Assembly (NCBI RefSeq): GCF_028389875.1
Contig: NC_084674.1
Span: forward strand, 8,961,501-9,025,500
Length of the DNA: 64,000 nt
Reading direction: 5' to 3'
Origin: Rhea pennata
Taxonomy: Eukaryota > Chordata > Aves > Rheiformes > Rheidae
The position numbers and the translations under genes are program-made. Under the pieces are notes generated by a model. That model saw only the letters and a program-made list of their open reading frames with translations, did not search any database and was not told the origin of the DNA. Shown one piece after another: positions 26,098-37,833 of the stretch (the stretch's first letter is position 1; each line of letters begins with the position of its first letter).

Positions 26098-26205
26098 AAG
26101 CCGGGCATGGATGTCGCTGATGCCTATGTGACATTTGTCCGCCACTCTCAGGATGTCCTACGTGATAAGGTCAATGAGGAGATGTATATAGAAAGGTTAT
26201 TTGAT
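26098..26205 (+). CDS. CADPS: CADPS coding exon, 108 nt
   Basis: The acceptor is CCCTCTACAG ending at 26097 and the donor is GTAAGTAAA from 26206. Thirty-six complete codons encode [20 protein letters not shown] followed by [16 protein letters not shown], part of the C-terminal helical region. Reading past the donor adds 20 codons to a stop at 26266-26268, followed by two overlapping AATAAA signals (26321-26330), so a truncated intronic-polyadenylation isoform is conceivable. Confidence 0.97.
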
Positions 26206-29200
26206 GTAAGTAAATGCCTTCTCCTCCTTGGACACCAAGCAGGAGAGACCCAAAATGTGACAAAATAAGACAGGAGGATAAGTCACATTTTGAGAAAAAT
26301 TATTGGTTATAGCTTTAAAAAATAAATAAACCTTTCCTTTCTTTCTGACTAAGGCTCGTATCTGCTCTCTGCCTGCTTTAAACCTCTACTCTAGTGTACT
26401 GTCTTGGTCTGTCTGTTTGTGGATTTTAAGGGAACAACATCTTCTAAGAGCCCTTACTATGTTAAGCTTGTGAAAACTCTCTCTGCAACAGAACATCTTG
26501 GTCATTGTTCTCACTGTTAAAGTTTAAGCCAGCTTTTTGGCAGATGCATTTGCTTAGGACCATCTCTTGTGCACGTTTTGCAATGTTTTTCACTGACAAG
26601 CATGCGAAACCTGACACTGAAGTAAATGTATTAACTTTTGAATTTAAAAAACAGCCAAAACAGAGCTGATGGACTTCTGTAATTCAGGAGAACTGCATTC
26701 TGGTGTCTGACACCAAAGGTAAAGTTCAAATGTGGTCTCCTTGCAGAAAATGGCATGACAGAAAATGGACCCAGATTTTCAGAGTTAATTTTCTATTGCA
26801 CAAGATAAATTCGTGGGACTATAAGAGCACAGTGACCTGTGATGCCTGTTTTTTGTGACTTTGAATGCATGTTAACTGATGTATCTGTTTCTGTTGCTCT
26901 TGTTGTGTTACAGCCTTTCTGTCCTTGTAGCTGTCCTATAGCAAAGGTTTTCTGTTAATGGCCAGCCTATAACATTAGTGTTGCAGTCTTTTTTAGGGTA
27001 TTTGTCTATATATTAATTTCTGTTTGAAGCAGCTTCTGTTCCTACTTTTCCTTCCTTTCATCTCACAGCAGCATCATTTCTCAATCTCCCAGCTCTGGAC
27101 CTCTAACAATCTTACTTGCTTTCTTCACTTGCTCGTTTGCTTCCTCAGTGTATAGGGAAAGCTGCTTTTTTTCTCCCAATCAACCTCCTCCTTTACTCAA
27201 TATCTCTCTTTCTTCGCATTACCTTTCCCTTGGAAACCTCTTCCTCCTTTATAATTCCTACTCTTTCTTTCACCAATATCCTATCAGATTAAAATGGAAC
27301 TTATCTCTCATGTCAAATGTTTTATCACATTATATCAAGTGGCATGAATTAGAGTCAAATAATCTTACTGTGTACATCTACTAGCATGACCCATATCCGC
27401 TGAGAATGCCTCATTCATGCATAGAGCACACCAGTGGCTCCTTAAGGCTCTCGGCGTGCTCGCTCTTGGGAGAGTCTTGAGCACAAAATACCAGATACCA
27501 AATCACCCATCAAGCAGGCATTGGGAAAAAAGGAAAAGAAAGAAAACAAAACATAGAACAAAAGACTGTTGGTTCCATCTGCAGCGGGCCTGCAAGTGCA
27601 TTGCTCGTTTATGTTGAAATTTATTCCATGAGCAGTTAAATTTCCAGAGCTCCTCTGGACTGTTCTTTTCAATGCCCAAACTGTCTTTTTTCCAATCATT
27701 TTCCTATGATTCACAGTTGGTGTATTTCTACCCTTTGGGCCATTCTTTCAAATTTTTAAAAAGCTGTAATTAGCAGAAATATTGATTGCAGTTTGATCCA
27801 TTTGTACTTGGTTTACCAAGCCATATTTTAATCAAGTTAACAGCTTACAGGAAAAAAAAAAAAAACTCAAAACCTCAACGGAAAGCAAAAAGTGCGAAAT
27901 CCTTCTTTCCCTCTCTGCTTTCCACAAATTTCCCTTGTCTTTGCGGAATAAAATAATCACGAGCAGGGTTTTCCACTGCCCCGTACGTTTTGAGGCAGGC
28001 ACGGCCGCAGCCGGCAGCGCCGCGTGCCGGAGCCGTTGCCTTTTCCCGCGCATCCCCGCAGCGTGAGCGTGCGCAGGGCAAGGTGATGGGGCCCTGCGTT
28101 TGCAAGCAGGGAGGGGGAACACAACCTCCCCTAGTTATCTGGAAAATAGTTTTTTGAGCATTCTTGTATCATCTTTGCCAAATTGCAGCTGCGTAGGGGA
28201 CTGCTGTGAGGTCCGCTCTCAGCTGGGGGGCTCGGGGCTGGGTTAGCAGCATCAGGGCCACCCTCGAGTCCACGGGAACCTCCCCGGCCTCGGCAGGGCT
28301 CGTGGCTCCACGTGAGCCAATTCCCGCTGTCCCCGTTTGGTCACCTGCCGTACAGCACCAGTTTGCAATAGGTGGGGTCATCTGGACCCAGAGCCTGTTT
28401 AAATCTGTGGCATGTTCACATATGTTTTGGTAGAAATGGGAACAAAAGCTTAATGTTATTGCCCAGTGACCCGCCAACCTTTTGGCAAAACCCAGCTTTT
28501 GCCAGCAAGCTCTTGTGGCACAGCAGTGGTGGGTAAAGCCGGAGATGTTCAGCCCTCTGCATAGCACAGCTACAGCACATCTCTGAGCTTTGTTGGTCTC
28601 TGCGCCAAAAGCCAGGATTTCCAAGGAGGTTTTAGGCTTCTCGTTACCTTTTTAATAAAAAAAGAGAAGGCAGGAATAATCAAAAAAATTACATTTATGG
28701 TACTGAATAATACTTGGACCTGATTTTGTTCTCACTTCTTCCAGAGTTTTTGAGGAGCAATCCTCTTTATCTGCAGATTTTCTCCAGGCAACTAGATTAT
28801 TAACACTTTAGAGGCCAGCTCCTCAGCTCACTCGGTGCAGCGGGATGCGGCCTTACCCCCGGGCGAAGGGTTAGTCCAGTTTCAGGCTGTGATGTTAACA
28901 CATGTGCCAAGGGCAGGAAAAGGGCTCAGATCTTCGTGCCGTCTGCATGCACGCCCTCTGATCTCCGGGAGATCACGTTGCAGACCCTTGCAATGTGGGG
29001 CTAAATCCCCTCTCTGTGCTGTCTCGAAAAGACTTTTTTTTTCTTTTTTTTTTTTTTTGATCTGAGTGGTGGCAGAGCAGACCTGCACTGTTTGCAGGTC
29101 TGCGGTGTTTGCAGCTCCCAAGAGATTCCCGGCCCCCCACATTTCTCCCAGTCCTGCCTGCTGTTTCCATTCATTTCCCTTCTTCATTTCCTTCCAGTAG

Positions 29201-31679
29201 AAGGAAGACTGCAGACTGCTTGTTAGGCCATCTCCCAAAAGTAGCTGGGATAAGGTATATTTTTGACATTTGCCATGATTTCTTAGCAGAAACCATGTCT
29301 CTTTCCTCTACACCGTATGCCCTGCTAGCGCCTGGGAAACAGGACTGTGCTCTCTGGGAGATACTGGTGTTTGCAGAAGATTACTGTAATATTTCTGTGT
29401 GGTCTGTATGTTAATCCTCTTAATTCCACAAATTAGACTGTGGGGTTCCCCCCCCCCCCCGAAACAGAGTCATCATCTTAATTTTAAAAATCTGTATTCT
29501 TGGGATCACTGAACGAACAGATTGATCGTGGAGTTCTGCTGGTAATCAAAACCTAACTAGCTTTTTGGCAGTGCTGTTTACTGCAGAGTAACATGACTTA
29601 TTTACTTGGCCTGGCTCACTAATTTGATAACATTTAAAGCTAAAACACTGTAATAAGGCCCATTGGTACAAAGCACTGGTAACAGAAGAATTTAAGAATA
29701 GCATCGTAGTGTGTATTCATTCCCCATGTTTCGGTGCGTGTGATTTGCGATTTACACCCTTGTGATGCTTTGCAGGCAGCACAGAAGGATTGAAAACTCA
29801 GTTTAGTGCCAGGTAGAAAGTAAAATTTTATCATTTTTTTTCCCCAGAAAGATGGCGAGAGAAGGGTTTTTAACATGCAGAATATGCTGTTTAAAGTAGA
29901 CAGATGCAGGCAGATGTATCTTAAATATGGCAAAATACTTTTGGAGGGATCTATCGTCTTCAGACAATCCTGCAAAATTGAGATCCCCTTTGGCTCAGGA
30001 CACTCACAATTTTGTAGGCTCAGCATTTATGCATCTATAATTTTCTCTGAAGACAGCCAAGAGTTTTACTTGTAAAGGTTGTGCCCTTTAGTGGCTGTTT
30101 TTATACAAGGGTGTATGTATGTATATCTTTACACACACCCTGAGATACACGCAGGATAGGTTTCAGCCCATCAGAACATATGTGATCAAGGAAGCGTATG
30201 ATTAACTAGTAGATAACGTGAATGTCAGCCTTTCTTGCTCACAAATTGGTAAACACTGATGTAAACCATACTGAGAATATTTCCTCCCCAGTGACAGGCA
30301 AGGAGCACGTATACAAAAGGCTACTGAGCGCAGAGTGAGCTACCCAAGTCCCTGTGAATTCCAGCATCCTGATGCAGTCCCTAAATAGCGCAGATGGCAT
30401 TTTTCTCTCTGATGATTAATTCAATATCTTACCAAAAAAAACAAAAACATGCTTTTGATATGAGAGATCAAAACACCAAGAGAAGCTCCTAAGATTGCAA
30501 GGACCTAAAAAAAATTAATTTATTTTTTTTCTCCTTGTACTTCTTGAAGACACCAGCCTGAGTAGAAGATAAGGATTAAAACAGATGTGCTTAGCGCTAG
30601 TTCATCTGCTTAAATCTAGCAGTCTCTGAGATCGGTGATTAAAAAGCCATCTCTAACTTTGATGAAATCCACTGCAAGGGTAATGCTGTGTCTCTGATAG
30701 CTTTCTTATGGGCCTCATGTCTGCCTAAACCGGACATAGAAAACATTTCACTGGAGATGATACATGGATTATATGGGTCAATTATACACTTAATCTGCCT
30801 TCTGGGGATTAAATGTGCATGGATTGACCCTGCGTATTTGGCTTGTCCTTGGCAGTTATCAGATCAGGGAGGTTGCCTTTACCAAAAAGTCTGGTAAGAA
30901 CTTAATCATGCAGTGATACAGCCTGATGAGGTGGCAGTAGTTACAGTGCTAAGTGCTCTCTGCTTTTTGCAGAAGGCAGTTTTACCACTTCACTGTCACT
31001 GTGTATGTTCCGCTTCCTCGAAGGTCTGTGTCACAGCCGGGATACCAGACGGAGTATTTCTCATGAAATAAGAAAGCAAGCCCATTCGTGCCTGCAAGAC
31101 GAAGGCGTTTTTCTCTTGACGTCGGGTTGGAAGCAGCGGGGTCTGGGCGAGCATTGCGGGGAGTGCGACGGGGGTAGGCTGGAGGTTTTCCCTGCCCGGG
31201 GCTGTCCGTGGGGCAGAAAGGATGGTCACTCTCAGCCCTCGCCCACCAACCGAGGCGATGCCGGGGCTGAATCCTCCAGGGAGTCCACGTCTCCTTCTCA
31301 CATGCTGGTCCTGAGGACTTGGGTCAGGACTGTCCTTGTATTTCCAAAGGGAGCCTCTCCTGTTGGTAGGTGACTTCTGAATATTGGCTATATTGAGTAA
31401 TGAGGATGCAGGGAACTGCGTGACTCTCAAACTTTGACAAAATCTTTTACAAATTTCCAGGAATCTAATGCAGCACTTTTGCTGATTTATTGGAGGACTT
31501 GCAGGCAGTTTAGCATATGTTTCAGTACCCACTGATTTGGAGCCTGATATCAGACCCAAGTATATGAAAAAATTACAAAGCACAGACTGACAGCTCTACC
31601 AGTTAATTCAGCAAGTCCTCTGCAGACGGTTAGACATCAGCTTAGCCTTACAATCGAGCCTTTTGACTTCCGTGGGGTT

Positions 31680-32140
31680 ACCCACTTGAATATTGGCAGC
31701 TCCTTCAAGTAGCGCTTGCAGGATCATGGCATTTATTTGTCGAGCGTAAGCCTCGCGCCGCACAATCGAATGCCAAAACAGAGCCCTTCTCGCCCTCCCT
31801 TCTCCTTCCCCTCCTTACACCAAAAAGCCTCGTCGTGAGTCAGTGGAGCTACTCATTGTGAGTTGGAATTACTCATAGGCGGACGGGTTGCAGGATCGGC
31901 GAAGAGCGGATATCACAACGTACGCTGGTCTCTAATCTAATAATTGCTTGCAGCCACACTCATTGCTTTCTCTTAGACAGACAACAACCCGTTTCCCTCC
32001 TACGCAGCTAGACTGCTCATTAGGGCACTAACTCTCTCCCACTCCCATCCTGATATGGCCTCCACTGAGCTATTTCTTCTTAGTTGTTTTTTGCTTTCCC
32101 CCACCCCCCGAGTGGATTGTGAAATGAAGACAATTAGGCA
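31680..32140. promoter_or_regulatory. Candidate intronic enhancer, CpG- and motif-rich
   Basis: This block has unusually many CpGs for an intron (CGAGCGTAAGCCTCGCGCCG at 31741-31760) next to AP-1-like TGAGTCA (31837-31843), two ACTCAT repeats, and TAATCTAATAATTGC. It has no simple-sequence repeats or protein homology. Composition and motif variety suggest a regulatory element, with no direct evidence. Confidence 0.4.
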
Positions 32141-33239
32141 GATTGGTCTGGGGGAAATGCAGCGTTCTTCCTCCTCTTCCCCCCAATAGTGGGTGCAGCA
32201 CAGTTCCCAGTGGGCACGTAGCTGGCTTTGCGGGAATTGGGCGGGCAAGTCAGTCCCCCCCTGCCCCCAGCAGGTACCTTTGCCAGCTGGAGCCCGAGGG
32301 AAAAAGAAAAGGAGGAGTTAAGTTATAACGGCAGTTGTATGGCTTCTGCAATGGATAAATTCGCTTTGTCTCGAGGAGGCGCGGCACGCACCTTCCCGTA
32401 GCAGCATCCTTTTCCTCCGCCGCCGCCAGCAGAAAGGTGGACGCCGGGCTCCCGGGCGGATCTTGCCGCTTGGCGGCTGCCTCCTTCCTCTCGGCACTGC
32501 CCAGCCATTGCCTGGGAAAGGGCAGAGGAGCTTAGCGCAGACCTGGCTCATCGTAGCCAAGCGTCTCCCCTTTTTATTCCCATACGTGAGCTTCACGCGG
32601 CAGCAAGCGTGCGCTCGGGAGCAGCCTCCTCCCTCGCATACAGTCCTTTAGCAAGGTTTCTTTCATAAAGTGTTCGTTTAAGTAGGTTCCATTTAATTTA
32701 TTTTAGGGAGAGCCTTAATAAAATAAGTCCTAGATCTGTCACTGGATTTTACATGCTCGTAAGGGTTTTTTTTTTCCCCTAAATGTCTTTATCAGAACAG
32801 CTTTTCATGTTCCAGTAGACATTTGGTTGAAGACAGTTAATTTGTTTTCTTTTCCAGAGGAGATTTTCCATTAATCATTCTAAGAAGGCAGACTGATTGC
32901 TCTGTTACTTTAAGGTCAGCATAGGCTTGCTAACATGATCTGCACAGTACTTTTGAGTGTTGGAGATTTTTTTTTTTTTTCGTTTTAGGGCAGGCACTAA
33001 GTGAACGATTCTTTGTGTTCCCGTAGGAGTGAGTGATCAAGGTACGTTCGGTGGAAGAGGCGCTGCCTCACTGCATCACAGGAGACAAAGCAGCCCCGCT
33101 TCGAGGAAGAGGGATGCTTCTTCCGAGCAGTCCTTCCTCTTCAGCCAACACAGCTCACTGAATTAGAGCTGTCTGTGCACATTTATAACTGTGTACAATT
33201 TACATAGTCCTTTCTGAGAGCTGCCTCCCAGCTTTATTT

Positions 33240-33800
33240 AAGAGGCCTTACAGCTAATTTGAGCTCCAATCTTGTGGGTAGTCAAGAATGAGGAGCCGAA
33301 GGTGTTGGCGTTTCTTGTGAACCCCAACCCACGCTGGTGTCAGCTGCAGTTGTGGGTGCGCAAGGAAAGCAGGCTTGGGCTGGGGAGGGGGCGAGCTGAG
33401 ATGGGGCTCCGCGGGCCACCGTCTGGGTCCTCGAGACGGCGAGGGGTCTCTGCAGGACTGAGCCGCGCGGGGGGCCAGGAGGTGCCGGGAGGCGCGAGGA
33501 GGCGGCGTGGGAAGGGAAGGAGCAGCGCGGCGCAGCCCTCGTTGCACAGATGTGCCGGGCTGAGCCCGCAGCTGCCCCCGGCTTGGCTCCCTCCCGCCCG
33601 CCTCCCTGCGCATCCTTCGCCCAAAAGAAGCTCGCGCGGGGTGCGCGCCTGGGCGAGCGAACGGCCCCGTGCGCGGACAATGAGGAGTTGTCTGGTTTCC
33701 AGCAGCGCCTTCAACCCCTCTTTTCCTTTCCTCGCTGAAATCCAGCCCCACACAATTGCTGCCTTTGCCAGCGCGAGCCAGTGGTGCGTGCGAGATTAGC
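33240..33800. promoter_or_regulatory. Intronic CpG island
   Basis: Positions 33380-33680 are strongly GC-rich with many CpGs, surrounded by AT-rich intron. Overlapping long open frames on both strands (up to 183 codons) are a by-product of GC content and show low-complexity Arg/Pro/Ala translations. It could be a poised promoter or enhancer; no TATA box or known first exon was recognised. Confidence 0.5.
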
Positions 33801-34039
33801 CGCATAGGTCACTTCGTCCCTCTTGATCTGCAGTTCTTTCCTTTCCCAGTCGCCTTTAAACCTCACCCTGGATTTATGATATCAGCGTTCAAAAATGCTT
33901 ACCAAGACTTGGGAATGTATTTTCTCTGGTATGAAACCCCAGGAATGATACCAGGAGAGCTGTTCCCTCCCACGCTCACTAAATAGGTGCAGGTCGCAGA
34001 GATACCCAGGCAGCTTGTAGCTAAATTTTTGGAATTTGC

Positions 34040-34200
34040 AGGCTGTAAAAGAGGAGTCAATTAAAGGTTAGTGAGTCCCACTTTGAATCTTTCAATTTAA
34101 TCTAATAACAAGTATAATTAAAGTATTCCATAACGTATATTGCTGTATTACGTCTTATTAATTGACTTTACATCCAATTATACTGTCACTGTATTGCACT
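34040..34200. promoter_or_regulatory. Candidate conserved element, homeodomain-site cluster
   Basis: This dense series of AT-rich homeodomain-like cores lies within 160 bases: TCAATTAAAG, TTTAATCTAATAA, TATAATTAAAG, TTATTAATTGAC and CCAATTATAC. It lies just 3' of the intronic CpG island at 33.2-33.8 kb. There is no coding potential and the call rests on motif density only. Confidence 0.4.
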
Positions 34201-37200
34201 GACTATCAAGGCCCTGCACCCTGTATGCAGAAAAAAGAAAGCACACCATGTGGATATTATATTTTAAAGGAGTCTTTATATAGCAATCCAAATTTTAGTA
34301 TGTCAACTCCATTTCTTTTTTGAAAAACGGAGATAAGCAGAGAATATTTTATAGGTTTAAAAAAAAGTATTTGAGAACAAGCATCCATACAGAATTATGT
34401 GTGTGAGTGTGTACCTTTATATATTTTTAAGCAGAAGCTCTTTTATTCAGGAAAACTGAGGGCTGCAAAATTCTGCAAAGCAGCAGGATTTGCAAGATTT
34501 TTTTTGTTTTTATTTGGCAGTTCCCAAACAAGTGCTGTGCATTTTGCTGAGCTTTATCTACTGAGAAGGAAGAGAGGGCCCCAGCACCCGGGGCCAAAAC
34601 CTGAATGTGCACTCAGGCCCCATTAAGACCTTGGTCCTCCAAATGCTGAGACCTGCCTGTACCGTTGTTTTTGCCAACAGCCTTGTTGGTGATGACTGGC
34701 AAGGAGAGTGCCCCTGAGGGATTTACAGCTGAAGGAGACACCGTGTCTGGGTGGTGCCCGCATCCCAAGCCAGGGCCCAGCACCGCAGCACGGCTGCCCT
34801 TCTGCGGTGCAGCAGGCTGGCCTTCCTCGACACGCCCCTGAGGAATGCCCAGGTGGCTTCACAAGTCACGAGCCTAGAGCCAAAGTTTTTAAATAGGTTT
34901 AAGTTAAAGTGCACTTGCAGCCCTGCAGCCGCATGCGACACGCAACAGTGTGCAGACACAGCGCTGCATCTACGTGCGCAATCTCTGCAATGCCGAAGAA
35001 GATCCCTTGCTGAGAAATATGCAGAAGCTGAAGCCCACTCAGGTCTTCCATCTCAGGGGTGCTGTGTAGCCAAGACAAGCTTTACCTGCCACCCAAAAGG
35101 CCGTATCATCTGTAGAGCTCCAAGGCCAGCTCCTAGGGTTGCTGCTGTCCTGCCTCCAAGGCAGTGGTGGCCCCTGCTGAAGGTCAGAGCCTAGAAGGGT
35201 CCTGCCCATGCCCACCTTGGCAGAGACATGGTGTCCCCTAGTTTGAGGATGCCATGACTGACAGTGCAGTTAGAAATCCTGTTGGGATCAGTGTCGGCAG
35301 ATTTCCTCTCTGTATCGCTGTGAGCTTAACTGACTGCCTTATTTCCCCAAGCTTCCTGCAGTAAGTAGCAGTCTCTTCCACGGCAGCATGGAAACCTCAG
35401 GGAGTCATTGGCATGTCCTGCCTGGGCATCATTCCTGCCCTCACCCCTACAAGGTCTGTGAGTACGTGGCTCTTGGCTACATGCAGGTTTCGGTGTCCGG
35501 CTAGTGGGGTTGGCCACGTGGTACAGCTTAGGAACGCTGACGCCTGCTGTATCCCCAGCAGCATCTAAGTGTCAACTGATTTTACGCAGCACTAAAAGCA
35601 GAGAGTTTCTGAAGTTAGTGTTCTTGGGCATGTTTATTTGCAGTAGACCTTGGCCACACCAGCATGAGGTGCCTATCCTGCCTGTTCCTCTCCCAAAAGG
35701 AGCAAAATGATCCTGGGCTAAAGCAATGCTAGAGGGAATGTGCAGCAAGGCGTGTGCGGCAGGAGTCGTGTCTGTCCTGCTGGCAGCAGGAGCTGTACCT
35801 GACCTCAGCGGCACAGACAGAAAATTTACCCCTGAGGAGGCCGACGCACCCGGACACCCGGGAGCCCCACAGTTTCCTCCCATTAACGCCCATGGCAGGG
35901 CCGTGCTGGAGCTCTTTAGAGCCAGCAAAAAGCCAATTAAGGGTGAAACGCCAGCCTCAGCTCACCCTGTTGCTGAGCTCCCCAAGCAGCGGGTGAGCTC
36001 AGGTACCATATGTACTGCAGAAAGCGTGCTGCACTCACATGTGGCAGGGTCTGAATTCTAGCTCTCGTTCTGAATTTGCCTCCTTGTTTTGTCCAAGGCA
36101 GAGCTTTTAAGCCATCCGAAGTATTTTTGTGGTTTATTTTTGGGAGAGAGAGAAAAAAATAATAATGTAATTCAGTGATGCCATTTGCATCCTAGACAGA
36201 TGATGAATAGCTCTGGCTAGCAGCTTAACACTATTATGTAGCGCTGGGACTGTGACGTTATTAAATAATAATACAGATATTATTTTAATATCAAGCCCCT
36301 TTGGCTTTGGCTTTGTGACTTCCCCCCATAGCCACATTTTTAATGTGAATGAAATTTCGTAATTAAGGAATAAAATCTAGAGAAAAAAATCAACCAGAAA
36401 GCAGAGAACTGGGGTGGACATTGAGGAATACACTACATATATGTGCCATGAAATTGCTGTTATGGTATGAAAAATCTTTGGCCAAAGGGGAAGTCTGCCG
36501 ACTTGGAAAAAAGCAGTACAGCCATTTATTTCAATAATATTTCAGTGTGGTTGTGACCTGTGAGGCTCCAAACACTTCATGAGGCTTTAATAGAGTAAAG
36601 CAATGAAAAAAAGACCGTGGGGTTTCAAGGCATTTTAATTAATTGTTAGCACTTTACTAGATCTCTGTAATTTAATGTGGAGTTCAATATAGGATTTTAA
36701 TTTAGAAAATGAAAGGCATATTGCCTCTCATGAAGAACATTTGCCCCAACATAGGCAGAGCCCTGCCGAACCACTACTGACTTACTCGTGTGAGCAAGGG
36801 GCGAGGGTAGACTCCGTAGTTTGGTAAAGAGTTCATGTATCCAAAATACTTACGATTTGCGCATTCTGTTTCTGAACATACCAGGCTGGAGATCCTGTGG
36901 AGAAGTTAAATTAGCACAATGCAATCTGTTACTAAAAGTTAGGTTTATTTTCTGAAAGAAAAGATACTTTTAAAAGTCTATGAGTTTTAGGGGGAAATAT
37001 CTTTCTAATAACAAAAAAAAAAGGCTGCCTGTGGACTTCTCAGTGCTTTGCTGTTGTGTTCAATAGGGCTGTACTGAAAAATGTGCTTTTAGATGCAGAC
37101 TTTTGTATCTCTAAGAATTCAGTAGAACAGAAAAGCTACCTGCCGATCGGTTCGTGTTATTATCTGGGCGCAGCAGCGAAGCAGAAAGAGAACTGTTTAT

Positions 37201-37411
37201 TTACTCTTTGCAGATAATGTTCTGTTATTTTATAGTCTTTGGCAATAGCAAGAGAGTGTCTGATATATACAATATTGGTGTGTATCCAATTGTTTGTGAA
37301 CATCCGAAGTTTTGAAACATGGTTGTGAGAGAGGAATATAAGCTTAAGCTTGAAAGGCTAAAAAGCAGAAAGCCCCACACGTAAATGCTATTATGCACTT
37401 AATGAGGCAGG

Positions 37412-37416
<5 letters not shown>

Positions 37417-37442
<26 letters not shown>
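37417..37442. repeat. A26 homopolymer
   Basis: An uninterrupted A run in the large intron. No AATAAA or target-site duplication was seen around it. Confidence 0.9.
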
Positions 37443-37795
37443 CAGCCACACAAGTTGGTTTTATCAAAGAAAATGTATAAATAACAACCAGTGATTCAAA
37501 CTGCTTCACAAAGGGAAAAGCAGGGAAGGGAAGCTAGCACTTCACTTGTGGCATTCAGATAATAGTATTTACTACACTAATCTTTTTGGCTTAGCAATTG
37601 ACAATCAATATATTATTATCAACAAGCGTTAACACAAACAAAAAGCTTCCATTTCTTTTTTAACGGTGTCCCTTAAGTCCCTTAAATTTAATTAAAACCA
37701 GACAGCTCTCCCATAGTACAAATTAGAGTTAAAATCATACTAAATATTTGTTCTCGGGGAAAACAAAAGTGTCGGTTTTTGCTACCAGGTTTGGC

Positions 37796-37799
<4 letters not shown>

Positions 37800-37826
<27 letters not shown>
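37800..37826. repeat. T27 homopolymer
   Basis: An uninterrupted T run about 360 bp after an A26 run in opposite base sense. No TTTATT signal lies close enough to support a minus-strand retroposon tail. Confidence 0.9.

Positions 37827-37833
<7 letters not shown>

Noticed and set aside
33254..33805. Open frames of 132-183 codons in the intronic CpG island
   Set aside because: They occur on both strands in several frames, as expected from high GC, with low-complexity translations.
37417..37826. A26 and T27 runs considered as retroposon tails
   Set aside because: No AATAAA (or complement) lies at the right distance and no target-site duplications were seen. Treated as homopolymers.
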